Below the pieces are notes generated by a model. The model saw nothing but the letters and a program-made list of their open reading frames with translations. It made no database searches and was not told the origin of the DNA. Made by a program: the position numbers and the translations under genes. From contig NZ_CP077725.1 of assembly GCF_024730565.1 (NCBI RefSeq), positions 1 through 64,000 on the forward strand: a stretch of 64,000 nucleotides of DNA, given 5' to 3'. Numbering within the stretch: the first letter of the stretch is position 1; every line of letters starts with the position of its first letter. Origin of the DNA: Clostridium sp. CM027 (GTDB lineage: Bacteria > Bacillota > Clostridia > Clostridiales > Clostridiaceae). This document shows positions 1-8,526 of this stretch, piece after piece.

Positions 1-25
1 ATATGCAAAACAAATTGTAAAAAAA

Positions 26-54
26 TTGACAAATATGTACTGTAGTGATATAAT
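26..54 (+). promoter_or_regulatory. sigma-A promoter of argS leader
   Basis: TTGACA at 26-31 and TATAAT at 49-54 with 17 bases between them, plus a TG one base upstream of the -10 (extended -10). This is a consensus promoter placed correctly to transcribe the T-box leader that follows. Confidence 0.85.
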
Positions 55-124
55 TTAAGCTATTATTGAGTAATTATATAATTATATAATCATTAAATTC
101 CATGAAAAGGACAGTACTTTCTTA

Positions 125-385
125 TTAATCTTAAAGCGAGCAAGGGTAGAGTGTAAGCCTTGTAAGGTATAGGAAGTTAAGTGGGCAACTATTTAACAAA
201 ATTAGTATTAAATTAATTTTAGGAAGAGAACCTTGGAGAAGCTGCCTGAACTAGTTAAAAGTATTTTTGACTCTTATAGGGTAAGCCGCGAGTAGCGTTA
301 ACACATTGAGTGGACTTTATAGTCAACTAGAGTGGTACAGCGGAAGTATAACCCGTCTCTTTATTTAGAGATGGGTTTTTGTTAT
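125..385 (+). promoter_or_regulatory. T-box leader of argS
   Basis: A long untranslated leader carries the T-box landmarks. The stem I start (GCGAGCAAGG) is near 136, the antiterminator T-box (AGAGTGGTACAGCGG) at about 329-343, and an intrinsic terminator (CCGTCTC...GAGATGGG then T5) at about 352-380. In this family an uncharged tRNA pairs with the specifier codon and the T-box bulge, stabilising the antiterminator so that the synthetase gene is read. The gene downstream is arginyl-tRNA synthetase, so the effector should be tRNA-Arg. I could not fix the specifier loop by eye. An AGA at about 225-229 is only a candidate. Confidence 0.9.
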
Positions 386-504
386 ATTACAATATATATG
401 GATTTTGAAATTAGGATTACAATTAATAAGTGTATCAAGTGAAATGCAGCGCAGGAGGGATAACAATTGTTATCTACCGCAGAGCAATACAGGAGGGAAT
501 TTTT

Positions 505-2229
505 ATGGATTATAAAAAAATAGTTGCAGAAAGAATTAAACAATTGGTGGAGCTCGATATAGAAACAATAGAGAAGTTAATTGAAATACCCCCAAGACCT
601 GAAATGGGAGAGTTTGCTTTTCCGTGTTTTCAATTAGCAAAAACTATGAAAAAAGCGCCTAATATGATAGCTAATGACCTAAAAGGAAAAATTGAAAATG
701 AGGGTTTTGAAAAAATAGAGTGCTTTGGTCCTTACTTAAATTTCTTTCTAGACAAAGGAGTATTTATTAAAAATACTATAGAAAAAATATTAGAAGAGGG
801 AGAAAGCTATGGTTCATCTAAAATAGGTGAAGGTAAGAATATGATAGTAGAGTATTCATCACCTAATATAGCAAAGCCATTTCACGTAGGACATTTATTC
901 ACTACAGTTATAGGTAACTCTTTATATAAGATACTTTCTTTTGAAGGATATAATTGTACTGGAATTAATCATCTTGGGGATTGGGGAACACAATTTGGTA
1001 AGCTTATTTACGCCTATAAAAACTGGGTAGACGAAGATGCATTAGAAAAAGAGCCTATTAATGAATTATTAAGAATTTATGTGAAATTCCATGAAGAGGC
1101 TGATATTGACCCAACACTTAATGATGAAGCAAAAATGTATTTTAGGAAATTAGAAGACGGTTGCGTTGATGAAGTTAAGCTTTGGACTAAATTTAGAGAC
1201 TTAAGCCTAGTAGAGTTTAAGAAACTTTACAAAACTTTAAATGTTGAATTTGATTCTTATGCTGGGGAAAGTTTTTACTGTGATAAAATGGATGACATAA
1301 TAAAAGACATAGATTCAAAGGGCCTACTTGTAGACAGTAATGGAGCTAAAGTTGTAATGCTCGATGAATACAATATACCACCTTGCATAATTAAAAAATC
1401 AGACGGTGCTACAATTTATGCTACTCGTGATTTAGCTGCAGCAACTTACAGAAAGAAGACTTATGATTTTCATAAAAATATTTATGTAGTTGGAAAAGAT
1501 CAAGCTCTTCATTTTAAACAAGTATTTACTACTTTAAAGCTTATGGGCAATGAGTGGGCAGATGATTGTGTGCATGTACCTTTTGGCACAGTAAGATTTG
1601 CAGATAAAAAATTATCTACAAGAAAAGGCGATGTTATTTTCTTAGATGAATTATTAGATCAAGCAGTGGTTAAAACTCTTGAAGTAATAAATGAAAAAAA
1701 TCCAGAGCTTGAAAACAAAGAAGATGTAGCTAAAAAAGTAGGAATAGGTGCTATTGTATTCACTTATTTAAAAAATCATAGAGAAAGAGATATTGTCTTC
1801 AATTGGGAAGAAATGCTTAGCTTTGATGGGGAAACAGGTCCTTATGTGCAATATACTTATGCAAGAGCAAAAAGCATATTAAGAAAAGTTGGAGAAAATA
1901 GCAATAAACCTGAAACTAATGAAGTTAGAACTAATGTAGAACCTGATTATAATAAATTAAATTCTAAAGAAGAATTTGAACTTGTTAAGCAGTTAGAAGG
2001 TTTCCAAAGTGCAATTATGGCTGCTATTGATAAATTAGAACCATCTATGGTTACAAGATATGTTATTGAGGTAGCAAAGGCATTTAATAAATTTTATAAT
2101 CAGCACAATATATCAAATTTAGAAGATGAATCGAATAAAAAAGCAAAAATTAAAATGGTAGAATCTACTTGCCAAGTAATCAAGAACGCGTTAAACCTTA
2201 TAGGGATAGAAGTTGTAGACAGAATGTAG
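505..2229 (+). CDS. argS: arginyl-tRNA synthetase
   Basis: Charges tRNA-Arg with arginine in the cytoplasm. The protein is 574 aa, close to the usual bacterial ArgRS length. The N-terminal ArgRS tRNA-binding domain is followed by the class I signature HVGH (residues 127-130, after SSPNIAKPF), a KLSTRKGD sequence near 370 in place of KMSKS, and a C-terminal helical DALR anticodon-binding domain ending in IEVVDRM. The reading frame extends upstream to a GTG at 430, but AGGAGGG at 491-497 sits at correct spacing from the ATG at 505, so I use that start. It is expressed from the T-box leader and followed by a terminator, so it appears monocistronic. Confidence 0.97.
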   Translation: MDYKKIVAERIKQLVELDIETIEKLIEIPPRPEMGEFAFPCFQLAKTMKKAPNMIANDLKGKIENEGFEKIECFGPYLNFFLDKGVFIKNTIEKILEEGESYGSSKIGEGKNMIVEYSSPNIAKPFHVGHLFTTVIGNSLYKILSFEGYNCTGINHLGDWGTQFGKLIYAYKNWVDEDALEKEPINELLRIYVKFHEEADIDPTLNDEAKMYFRKLEDGCVDEVKLWTKFRDLSLVEFKKLYKTLNVEFDSYAGESFYCDKMDDIIKDIDSKGLLVDSNGAKVVMLDEYNIPPCIIKKSDGATIYATRDLAAATYRKKTYDFHKNIYVVGKDQALHFKQVFTTLKLMGNEWADDCVHVPFGTVRFADKKLSTRKGDVIFLDELLDQAVVKTLEVINEKNPELENKEDVAKKVGIGAIVFTYLKNHRERDIVFNWEEMLSFDGETGPYVQYTYARAKSILRKVGENSNKPETNEVRTNVEPDYNKLNSKEEFELVKQLEGFQSAIMAAIDKLEPSMVTRYVIEVAKAFNKFYNQHNISNLEDESNKKAKIKMVESTCQVIKNALNLIGIEVVDRM

Positions 2230-2255
2230 CATATACTCGGTATTCCTTTGGATTT

Positions 2256-2290
2256 GCGTTATTGCAATTATTTGCAATAACGCTGTTTTT
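2256..2290 (+). terminator. terminator after argS
   Basis: Perfect 11-bp stem GCGTTATTGCA / TGCAATAACGC followed by TGTTTTTA. It lies just downstream of argS. Confidence 0.75.
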
Positions 2291-2402
2291 AATGTATTAT
2301 TAGATTATAGAAAAATGTAAAACTTGTTTAGAATTATTTAGCAAATAAAAAACACATTTGTTGTAATAGATACTTTTCTTTTTTTATAGATTAGGGGGAA
2401 CT

Positions 2403-3122
2403 ATGTTTATCAAAAAATACAAAATTAAGGTTATTTTGCCTAACGAAATTTTCACCAAATATAAGATGGACACTATTGCGTATTTAGATATTGAAGCTAC
2501 AGGGTTCGATATGGAATATGATAAAATAGTATTGATATCTTTAGGGTATTACTTAAACAAAGATGAATTTGAAATCGTTCAATATTTTGCGGAGGCGCCA
2601 AGCGACGAGGAGAGTCTTTTGAAAGAACTTAAGAAAGCGATGGGTAATTTTAAAAGATGGTGTTCTTATAATGGAACAGCCTTTGATGAGCCCTTCATAA
2701 TTAGAAAGATGTACAGATATAATCTTGGGTTTAGAATGCCAAGGGAACATATAGATTTATTTAGGATTATAAGACCTTTTCATAAAAAAATGGGAATTAA
2801 AAATTGCAGTTTAAAAAGTGTAGAGCAGTTCACTGGTATTAACAGAAAAGATGAAATAAATGGGGCTATGTGGGTTGAACTATATAATGAATACCTAGTA
2901 AAACATGATGAAAAGTCTAAGGAAATTCTTATGCTTCATAATTATGAGGATGTTGTGAATTTGCCTAAAATTTTCAATGTAGTTGATATTATTGAAAATG
3001 ATTTGGATCTTAAGAGAAAAGAAAAATTAGCTAAAAAACAAATAGCTTTTTTGAAAAGTAATAGAACCACTAATGAACCACTAAAAATGGTGAGTACCAG
3101 GTTATCTATATTAGCAAAATAG
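2403..3122 (+). CDS. RNase H-fold 3'-5' exonuclease-like protein (YprB-type)
   Basis: A 239-aa protein resembling the ribonuclease H-like / DEDD 3'-5' exonuclease domain (YprB type). The acidic signatures are visible: YLDIEATGF near residues 27-35 (motif I, D-x-E), NGTAFDEPFI near 90-99 (motif II), and HNYEDVVNLPKI near 180 (motif III with the last Asp). The substrate is unknown; nucleic acid trimming is the expected activity of the fold. The start ATG follows TTAGGGGGAACT. A second, diverged copy lies at 5637-6314 on the other side of the feo operon. It is transcribed toward feo and ends at a bidirectional terminator shared with it. Confidence 0.8.
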   Translation: MFIKKYKIKVILPNEIFTKYKMDTIAYLDIEATGFDMEYDKIVLISLGYYLNKDEFEIVQYFAEAPSDEESLLKELKKAMGNFKRWCSYNGTAFDEPFIIRKMYRYNLGFRMPREHIDLFRIIRPFHKKMGIKNCSLKSVEQFTGINRKDEINGAMWVELYNEYLVKHDEKSKEILMLHNYEDVVNLPKIFNVVDIIENDLDLKRKEKLAKKQIAFLKSNRTTNEPLKMVSTRLSILAK

Positions 3123-3145
3123 TGCAGAGTTAAGATTAAAAAAAA

Positions 3146-3187
3146 CAGTGGTATAGTACAAAAATGTACTATACCACTGCTTTTTTT
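3146..3187. terminator. bidirectional terminator between exonuclease gene and feo operon
   Basis: Perfect 15-bp inverted repeat (3146-3160 / 3165-3179, loop AAAA). On the plus strand it is followed by C and seven T; read on the minus strand it is followed by eight T. It serves both convergent transcription units. Confidence 0.9.
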
Positions 3188-3341
3188 ATTGAATTTTATT
3201 GGGGGGCTTTAGCTCACAGCTATGGCTACAGCCTTTACAGCCATTTCCACAACCACAATCACCACTTGCTTGCTTTTTTATATTAGAATACAAGATATAT
3301 CCAGCTACAACTATAATCACACCAACAATAATAAATTCCAC
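3186..3341 (-). CDS. FeoB-associated Cys-rich membrane peptide
   Basis: A 51-aa peptide starting at a GTG preceded by AGAGGTGATGCTAGC. Residues 2-18 form one hydrophobic segment (MEFIIVGVIIVVAGYILY), followed by a short cytoplasmic tail with a cysteine cluster, CGCGNGCKGCSHSC (residues 29-42). This is the layout of the FeoB-associated Cys-rich membrane protein family found downstream of feoB in many Firmicutes. It is the last gene of the minus-strand feoA-feoB operon, and its stop codon touches the terminator. The peptide probably assists FeoB or senses iron; its exact role is not settled even in the family. Confidence 0.85.
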   Translation of the reverse strand: MEFIIVGVIIVVAGYILYSNIKKQASGDCGCGNGCKGCSHSCELKPPNKIQ

Positions 3342-3396
3342 GCTAGCATCACCTCTTTATATTTTATACTATATATTTTATGCTATAAATTTTTTA

Positions 3397-5160
3397 TTAT
3401 CCAATTATAACACTACCTACATTAAATATTATAAAAGAAACTATCCAAGCTAATAGCAATTGATATGTTAAAGAAAAAATTGCCATTTTATTTCCATATT
3501 CCTTTTTCATAGTTGCGATTACCGATACACAGGGAGTATATAATAATACGAAAACTAAGAAACTATAAGCCGATAGTGGCGTAAAATAATTAGCTAAAAT
3601 ATGTTTTAAATTACCTCCATATATAACACCCATTGTACCTACAACTACTTCCTTAGCCATAAGACCAGTTAAAAGTGCTACCGAATTTTGCCATGAAGCA
3701 AATCCAAGTGGTATAAATACTGGATTTATAAATTTTCCTATTGAAGCTAAAAAGCTAATGTTTATATCAACCATACCTGTAGTATTGAAATTTGATAAAA
3801 ACCATATTATTACGGAAATTGAGAAAATTATAGTGCCGGCTTTCTTTAAGAAGCCTTTACCTTTTTGCCAAGTGTGTATTAATAAGCTTTTTGGTTCTGG
3901 TAATTTATATACAGGTAATTCTATAATAAAAGGTTCTTCATCCTTTTTGAATAAAGTATTTTTAAATAGTAGGCCAATTCCAAAGGCTAAACCAATACCT
4001 AGTAAGTATAATGAAAATACCATGAAGGTTTCTCTTCCAGGAAAAAATATTGATGCAAACAATGCATAAACTGGAAGCCTGGCATTGCAGGACATAAGAG
4101 GAACTAAAAGTGCTGTTAATTTTCTGTCTTTATCACTCTCTAGAGTTCTAGCAGACATTATAGCTGGAACAGAGCAACCGAAACCAACAATTAAAGGAAT
4201 AAAAGCTTTACCTGATAAGCCCATTTTTCTCATTAACTTATCCATTATAAAAGCAGCTCTTGCCATGTATCCACTGTCTTCTAAAAATGAAATACCTAAG
4301 AATAATGTCAATATAACAGGTAAAAATACTATTACGGAACCAACTCCGCCTACGATACCATCAATTAGTAGAGAAGAAAACCAAGCGCTGTTACTCGCAA
4401 GTACAATACGTAAAAATGGAACGAAAAAATCATTAAGCAAACTATCTAGAAGATCAGCTAAAGGTTGTCCAACCCAGGTAAATGTAAACATAAAAATTAA
4501 AAATAAACTTCCGAAAAATAGCGGATAAGCAAGTATTCTATTAAGCACAATTTTATCTATTTTTTCTGTAATAGAAGCTTTATTATCAGTGTTTTTATTA
4601 GTAATTGATTTTAATAAACATTCAATGTAATCATAAGTTTCTTTTTCATCTTTAAATTTTAGACTGTTTGTAGAAGTGGTAATATAATCCTTTTTGAGGA
4701 GGCAATCGCGAACATCAGAAATACCTTTACCTTTTGAAGCTACTATAGGTATTATTTTTACCCCTAGTTTTTGTTCTAAAAGTTTTAAATTAATGTCTAT
4801 TCCCTTAGATATTGCTACGTCTATCATGTTTAATACTAAAATTATCGGTTTGTTAAATTGTTTTAATTGAGTTGTAAGGTATAAATTTCTATCAAGGCTC
4901 GATGCATCAACAATATTTACAATTACATCTACGTTACTGCTTTGCAAAAATTCCTTGGAAACTTTTTCTTCGTTTGAATAAGTGTCCATGGCATAAATAC
5001 CAGGCAAGTCAACAATTTTAATTTTATTAGCTATAAAGCCTTCTTTTTTTTCTACGGTCACTCCAGCCCAATTACCTACATATTGGTTAGAACCTGTAAG
5101 TGCATTAAATAGAGTTGTTTTGCCAACATTAGGATTACCTAGTAAAGCAGCAGTAATCAT
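3397..5160 (-). CDS. feoB: ferrous iron transporter FeoB
   Basis: Inner-membrane Fe(II) transporter of 587 aa, on the short side for FeoB. The N-terminal G domain has G1 GNPNVGKTT (8-16), G3 DLPG (51-54) and G4 NMID (111-114). The membrane part contains the Gate motifs, with GFGCSVPAIMSART and, later, LYTPCVSVIATM, which carry the conserved cysteines. The start ATG is preceded by AAGGAGG. It lies 33 bases after feoA and just upstream of the Cys-rich peptide, so all three form one operon. The short length reflects a compact linker between the G domain and the membrane domain; no frameshift is visible. Confidence 0.95.
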   Translation of the reverse strand: MITAALLGNPNVGKTTLFNALTGSNQYVGNWAGVTVEKKEGFIANKIKIVDLPGIYAMDTYSNEEKVSKEFLQSSNVDVIVNIVDASSLDRNLYLTTQLKQFNKPIILVLNMIDVAISKGIDINLKLLEQKLGVKIIPIVASKGKGISDVRDCLLKKDYITTSTNSLKFKDEKETYDYIECLLKSITNKNTDNKASITEKIDKIVLNRILAYPLFFGSLFLIFMFTFTWVGQPLADLLDSLLNDFFVPFLRIVLASNSAWFSSLLIDGIVGGVGSVIVFLPVILTLFLGISFLEDSGYMARAAFIMDKLMRKMGLSGKAFIPLIVGFGCSVPAIMSARTLESDKDRKLTALLVPLMSCNARLPVYALFASIFFPGRETFMVFSLYLLGIGLAFGIGLLFKNTLFKKDEEPFIIELPVYKLPEPKSLLIHTWQKGKGFLKKAGTIIFSISVIIWFLSNFNTTGMVDINISFLASIGKFINPVFIPLGFASWQNSVALLTGLMAKEVVVGTMGVIYGGNLKHILANYFTPLSAYSFLVFVLLYTPCVSVIATMKKEYGNKMAIFSLTYQLLLAWIVSFIIFNVGSVIIG

Positions 5161-5193
5161 TCAAATCCTCCTTATTATATCTCGCTATAATAA

Positions 5194-5427
5194 TTATGCA
5201 ATTTTTATAGATATATTTTTAGCGTCATTTTTTCTAATGGCTAAATTGAAACCGCGTAAATTTATAATTATAGGATCCCCTAGAGGTGCGGTAGCTACTA
5301 ATTTAACTTCAGTACCTTCTATGAAGCCTAATGCGAGTAATCTTTTAGCAAATTTATCATCCCCGCAAACGGAGTCAATGAGCGCTTTATCTCCTGGCTT
5401 TAAATCGTAAATACTTATAATAATCAC
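5194..5427 (-). CDS. feoA: FeoA SH3-like protein
   Basis: A 77-aa cytosolic FeoA protein with the typical beginning IYDLKPGDKALI and the G-F-x-x-G-T-x-V core (LGFIEGTEVKLV), ending in a strand-rich segment around LRGFNLAIRKNDA. FeoA is a small SH3-like partner required for FeoB-mediated Fe(II) uptake. GGAGTGATTATT precedes the ATG. It is the first gene of the minus-strand feo operon, directly downstream of the promoter and Fur-like operator at 5434-5484. Confidence 0.95.
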   Translation of the reverse strand: MIIISIYDLKPGDKALIDSVCGDDKFAKRLLALGFIEGTEVKLVATAPLGDPIIINLRGFNLAIRKNDAKNISIKIA

Positions 5428-5433
5428 TCCTTA

Positions 5434-5484
5434 ATGAAAACAATTCTCAATTGTAATTTTAACATGTTTATCTATTAGTGTCAA
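5434..5484 (-). promoter_or_regulatory. feo promoter with Fur-like operator
   Basis: On the minus strand, TTGACA (5479-5484) and TAAAAT (5456-5461) are separated by 17 bases. Immediately downstream lies the dyad ACAATTCTCAATTGT (5440-5454), within ATTGAGAATTGTTTTC, which resembles a Fur box. The operator overlaps the expected +1, as in iron-repressed genes. The Fur assignment is inferred from sequence likeness and from the iron-uptake genes downstream. Confidence 0.7.
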
Positions 5485-5636
5485 TATGAAGTAACAAGAA
5501 AAATCATTAAATTTTAAAAATGATTTTATAAAATAGTGGAAATGTGATAACATATAAATAGAGCAGAGGTTTAAATTAGACATGTGCAAATTTACGGTTT
5601 TGCTTTTTAGAAAACTTAGTAGAAAAGAGTGATATT

Positions 5637-6314
5637 GTGATTACAAAACTTAGTAGTATTAAGGTAGGGGAAATTTCAGTGGAAGGGGCCCTTACTATAG
5701 ACGGAAATAAGCAACTCTTTAAAGATGCATTGTTTTTTGATTTAGAACATTACATTTATAAAAAGCCCATATGTATAGGAGTTTTTGGGTGCTGCTATTA
5801 TGATGAAATTTCAAATGAGTTAAAGGTTACCCAATATATGGCGGAAAATAAAAAAGATGCTATAGAAATATTATCTTTAGCTAAAAATTATTTTGAAGAA
5901 ATGAAGATGAAGTATAATAAAAAATTCATCGTTACATTTTCAGGGAATAATGATTTTACAGTTATAAACTATTTGTTAAAAGCTCATAAAATAGATTTTA
6001 TACTAGAAGGGTATTTTGGCGAAGTAGATTTGCAGAAATGTTATGAAAAAGCTGAAGGAACATGTATTGGGCTTAAAGCTCTAGAAAAGATATTTGAGAT
6101 TGATCGCGAAAGTGAGGTAATTAGTGGCTCTAATTTAGCTAAAACCTTTGGTAAAATAGTAAAAGATGCTGAGTATATAAATAGAATGCCTAAAGAAAAA
6201 AAAGAAAAAATATTATTATATAATCAACAAGATGTTGTTAGTTTATTTTATATATATGTTGATTGGTACAATAAAATACAGTTAAAAACTGAGGAAAGCA
6301 TAGCACATCAATAG
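5637..6314 (+). CDS. RNase H-fold exonuclease-like protein, second copy
   Basis: A 225-aa protein, diverged paralogue of the product at 2403-3122. It shares the order of motifs: FFDLEHYIY near residues 34-42 (D-x-E motif I), SGNNDFTVINYLL near 102-114 (motif II), and YNQQDVVSLFYIYV near 200-213 (motif III). Motif I is less canonical than in the first copy, so catalytic competence is uncertain. It starts at GTG after a weak GAGTG ribosome binding site and is transcribed divergently from feoA. Function unknown; nucleic acid processing is the best guess from the fold. Confidence 0.7.
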   Translation: MITKLSSIKVGEISVEGALTIDGNKQLFKDALFFDLEHYIYKKPICIGVFGCCYYDEISNELKVTQYMAENKKDAIEILSLAKNYFEEMKMKYNKKFIVTFSGNNDFTVINYLLKAHKIDFILEGYFGEVDLQKCYEKAEGTCIGLKALEKIFEIDRESEVISGSNLAKTFGKIVKDAEYINRMPKEKKEKILLYNQQDVVSLFYIYVDWYNKIQLKTEESIAHQ

Positions 6315-6431
6315 CTGTGTTTTTTTATTTGCTAAAAAATTTTAGATTAACTTAGTAATGAGGAATACTGTAAGCATTTCCATAATAATTTAATAGAAGG
6401 GTGTTTTAAAATTATTAGAGGAGGGAAGCAT

Positions 6432-8132
6432 ATGGAGCAGACTCGGAGAAACATTGATGCAGCGATGGGAAGGGTTAAAGCAGATTTAGTGCTAAAGAAT
6501 GCGAATTTTATAAATGTGTTTACTGAAAATATAGATAGAGGGGATATTGCTATACTAGGCGATACTATTATAGGAATTGGTGAATACGATGGAACCGCTG
6601 AAATTGATTGCTCAGATTTATATGTTTCGCCGGGATTCATTGATTCGCATGTACACATAGAATCCTCCATGATTATGCCCAAGCAGTTTGCGGAGGTGAT
6701 AATTAAAAAAGGTGTAACTACAATAATAGCAGATCCACATGAAATAGCTAATGTAGAAGGAATGAACGGTATTAACTTTATGATAAATAATAGTAAAAAA
6801 GCACCTATAGATGTTTTTTTTATGCTACCTTCTTGTGTTCCGGCAACAAACTTTGAGGATAGTGGATTCGTTCTTAATGCTAATAATTTTGATAAATTAA
6901 TCAATAATAAGCTAGTTTTAGGTCTCGGTGAAGTAATGGATGTGACCGCAGTTACAAATAAGGATGAAAATATATTAAAAAAAATAGATATAGCAAAGCA
7001 CAAACATATAGATGGTCACTGTCCTAATATATCGCCTAGGGAGTTAAATGCATACTTAAGCTGCGGTGTAAGAACAGATCATGAAAGCGAAAATGCCAAA
7101 GAAGCCTTACTAAAAGTTAGTAGGGGAATGTACGTAATGCTGCGAGAAGGATCAGCTGCAAGAAATTTAAAGGAAATTCTTCCCGCTGTTACCAAGAATA
7201 ACTTCGGAAGATTTTTATTTTGCACGGATGATAGACATGTAGACGATTTACTAGAGAGTGGCTCCATAGATAACTGTATTAGAATTTCTATAAAGCAGGG
7301 AATTAATCCTATAAATGCGTTTATAATGGCCTCATTTAATGCAGCTAAATGTTATGGTTTGTTGGATAGAGGAGCTATAGCACCAGGATATAAAGCAGAT
7401 TTAGTGCTATTTGAAGACTTAAAGGGCGTAAATATAATGAAAGTTATAAAAAATGGTAAAGAGTATAAAGAATTACCGGGCACAAAACATGTAGACTTAA
7501 AAATAAAATCGTCCATGCATATGGATTTTATAGATAGTGAAATTTTCAAAGTTAAAAGTAATGCTAAAGCTGTAAATGTGATAAAATTAATTCCGAATTC
7601 CTTGCGAACTAAATTGGTACAGAGGAAAACAGAAAGTGAACTTGGTTATATAAAGAGAGTGGCAGAAAGAGATGTTTTAAAAATAGCAGTAATTGAAAGA
7701 CATCATAATACAGGTAAGCATTTTGTTGGATTTATAGAAGGATTAGGATTAAAACATTGCTCCATAGCACAAACTATAGTCCATGATTCTCACAACCTTA
7801 TAGTCGTTGGAGATAATGATAAGGACATGGAGGTGGCAGTTAATACTCTTGTTTCGATTGGTGGAGGTATAGCTATGGTGTCTGAGGGGAAAGTTATTGC
7901 TCAGCTAAGCTTGCCAATTGCGGGGCTAATGACCTTTGAGTCCCCATATATGGTGTCAGAGCACCTAAATAGGCTTAGTAGAATTGCCAGAGGCTTTGGA
8001 GTACGAGAGGAATATGACCCTTTTGTAAGCTTATCTTTTATGGCACTTCCAGTAATACCTGAAGTTAAAATTACTACTAGAGGATTGTTTGACTATAATA
8101 AGCATGCATTTATAAAGCTTATTGTCGAATAA
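6432..8132 (+). CDS. ade: adenine deaminase
   Basis: Hydrolyses adenine to hypoxanthine and ammonia in purine salvage. The 566-aa length matches the AdeC/Ade amidohydrolase family (about 570-600 aa). The metal-binding signature DSHVHIESSM is at 71-80, ADPHEIANV at 100-108, and GEVMDV and DGHCP follow. The C-terminal domain contains ERHHNTGKHFVGFIEGLG and a conserved HDSHNLIVVGDN segment. TTAGAGGAGGGAAGCAT precedes the ATG. It is followed by a terminator and appears monocistronic. Confidence 0.96.
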   Translation: MEQTRRNIDAAMGRVKADLVLKNANFINVFTENIDRGDIAILGDTIIGIGEYDGTAEIDCSDLYVSPGFIDSHVHIESSMIMPKQFAEVIIKKGVTTIIADPHEIANVEGMNGINFMINNSKKAPIDVFFMLPSCVPATNFEDSGFVLNANNFDKLINNKLVLGLGEVMDVTAVTNKDENILKKIDIAKHKHIDGHCPNISPRELNAYLSCGVRTDHESENAKEALLKVSRGMYVMLREGSAARNLKEILPAVTKNNFGRFLFCTDDRHVDDLLESGSIDNCIRISIKQGINPINAFIMASFNAAKCYGLLDRGAIAPGYKADLVLFEDLKGVNIMKVIKNGKEYKELPGTKHVDLKIKSSMHMDFIDSEIFKVKSNAKAVNVIKLIPNSLRTKLVQRKTESELGYIKRVAERDVLKIAVIERHHNTGKHFVGFIEGLGLKHCSIAQTIVHDSHNLIVVGDNDKDMEVAVNTLVSIGGGIAMVSEGKVIAQLSLPIAGLMTFESPYMVSEHLNRLSRIARGFGVREEYDPFVSLSFMALPVIPEVKITTRGLFDYNKHAFIKLIVE

Positions 8133-8145
8133 TAGCGGAAATAAA

Positions 8146-8188
8146 AATCTTACAATAATAATTAATATTATTGTAAGATTTTTTTTAA
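8146..8188 (+). terminator. terminator after ade
   Basis: 15-bp stem AATCTTACAATAATA / TATTATTGTAAGATT with a 5-base loop, followed by a T run. Confidence 0.85.
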
Positions 8189-8526
8189 ACCCATTTCTAA
8201 ATGATGAACATATTAATTAATAAAGTATATTTATGAAAAGGAGATATAGGGATATTTATTTATCCCACAAAATTAACGTTTTCTTTATAATTATGTTGAA
8301 TATTCATAAAAAACTATGCATATAATTTGCAAAATAAGGGGTGCACTGATGGCGGGTATTGTGATTGGATTTAAAAAAAATAAAAAATCCGTAAATATTT
8401 TTGATATGAGTACATATACTGTCAGAGGGGTATTTAAATTTAGCGTACTAAATATTATATAATGTGTTATGAAGCTATTAATGAGAAATTTAATAACAGT
8501 GAAAACATGATTAGGAGTGGGGAAAT
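8189..8526 (+). promoter_or_regulatory. leader region of the type IV pilus operon
   Basis: A 338-base stretch before pilB. It holds a small hairpin GGGATA-TTTAT-TATCCC near 8248-8264, a weak promoter candidate (TTGAAT 8296-8301, TATAAT 8321-8326, non-optimal 19-base spacing), and a 37-codon reading frame with a good ribosome binding site (8349-8462). I looked for a cyclic di-GMP class I riboswitch core, common upstream of clostridial pilus genes, and did not find one. Confidence 0.35.
8349..8462 (+). CDS. possible small protein upstream of pilB
   Basis: A 37-aa frame starting at ATG, preceded at 5-base spacing by AAGGGGTG. The product begins MAGIVIGFKKNKKS and has no recognisable domain. It may be a real small protein, a leader peptide or chance. 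The ribosome binding site is the only positive evidence. Confidence 0.25.
   Translation: MAGIVIGFKKNKKSVNIFDMSTYTVRGVFKFSVLNII

Noticed and set aside
5499-5527. Imperfect palindrome AAAATCATT...AATGATTTT between feoA and the second exonuclease gene
   Set aside because: Very AT-rich and upstream of the mapped -35; could be chance.
6347-7003. 218-codon minus-strand frame opposite adenine deaminase
   Set aside because: Shadow of the ade gene; no ribosome binding site and low-complexity Ser/Ile content.
8189-8526. Cyclic di-GMP class I riboswitch upstream of pilB
   Set aside because: The conserved core (GCACAGGGCAAACC and GACGCAAAG type) is absent on the plus strand.
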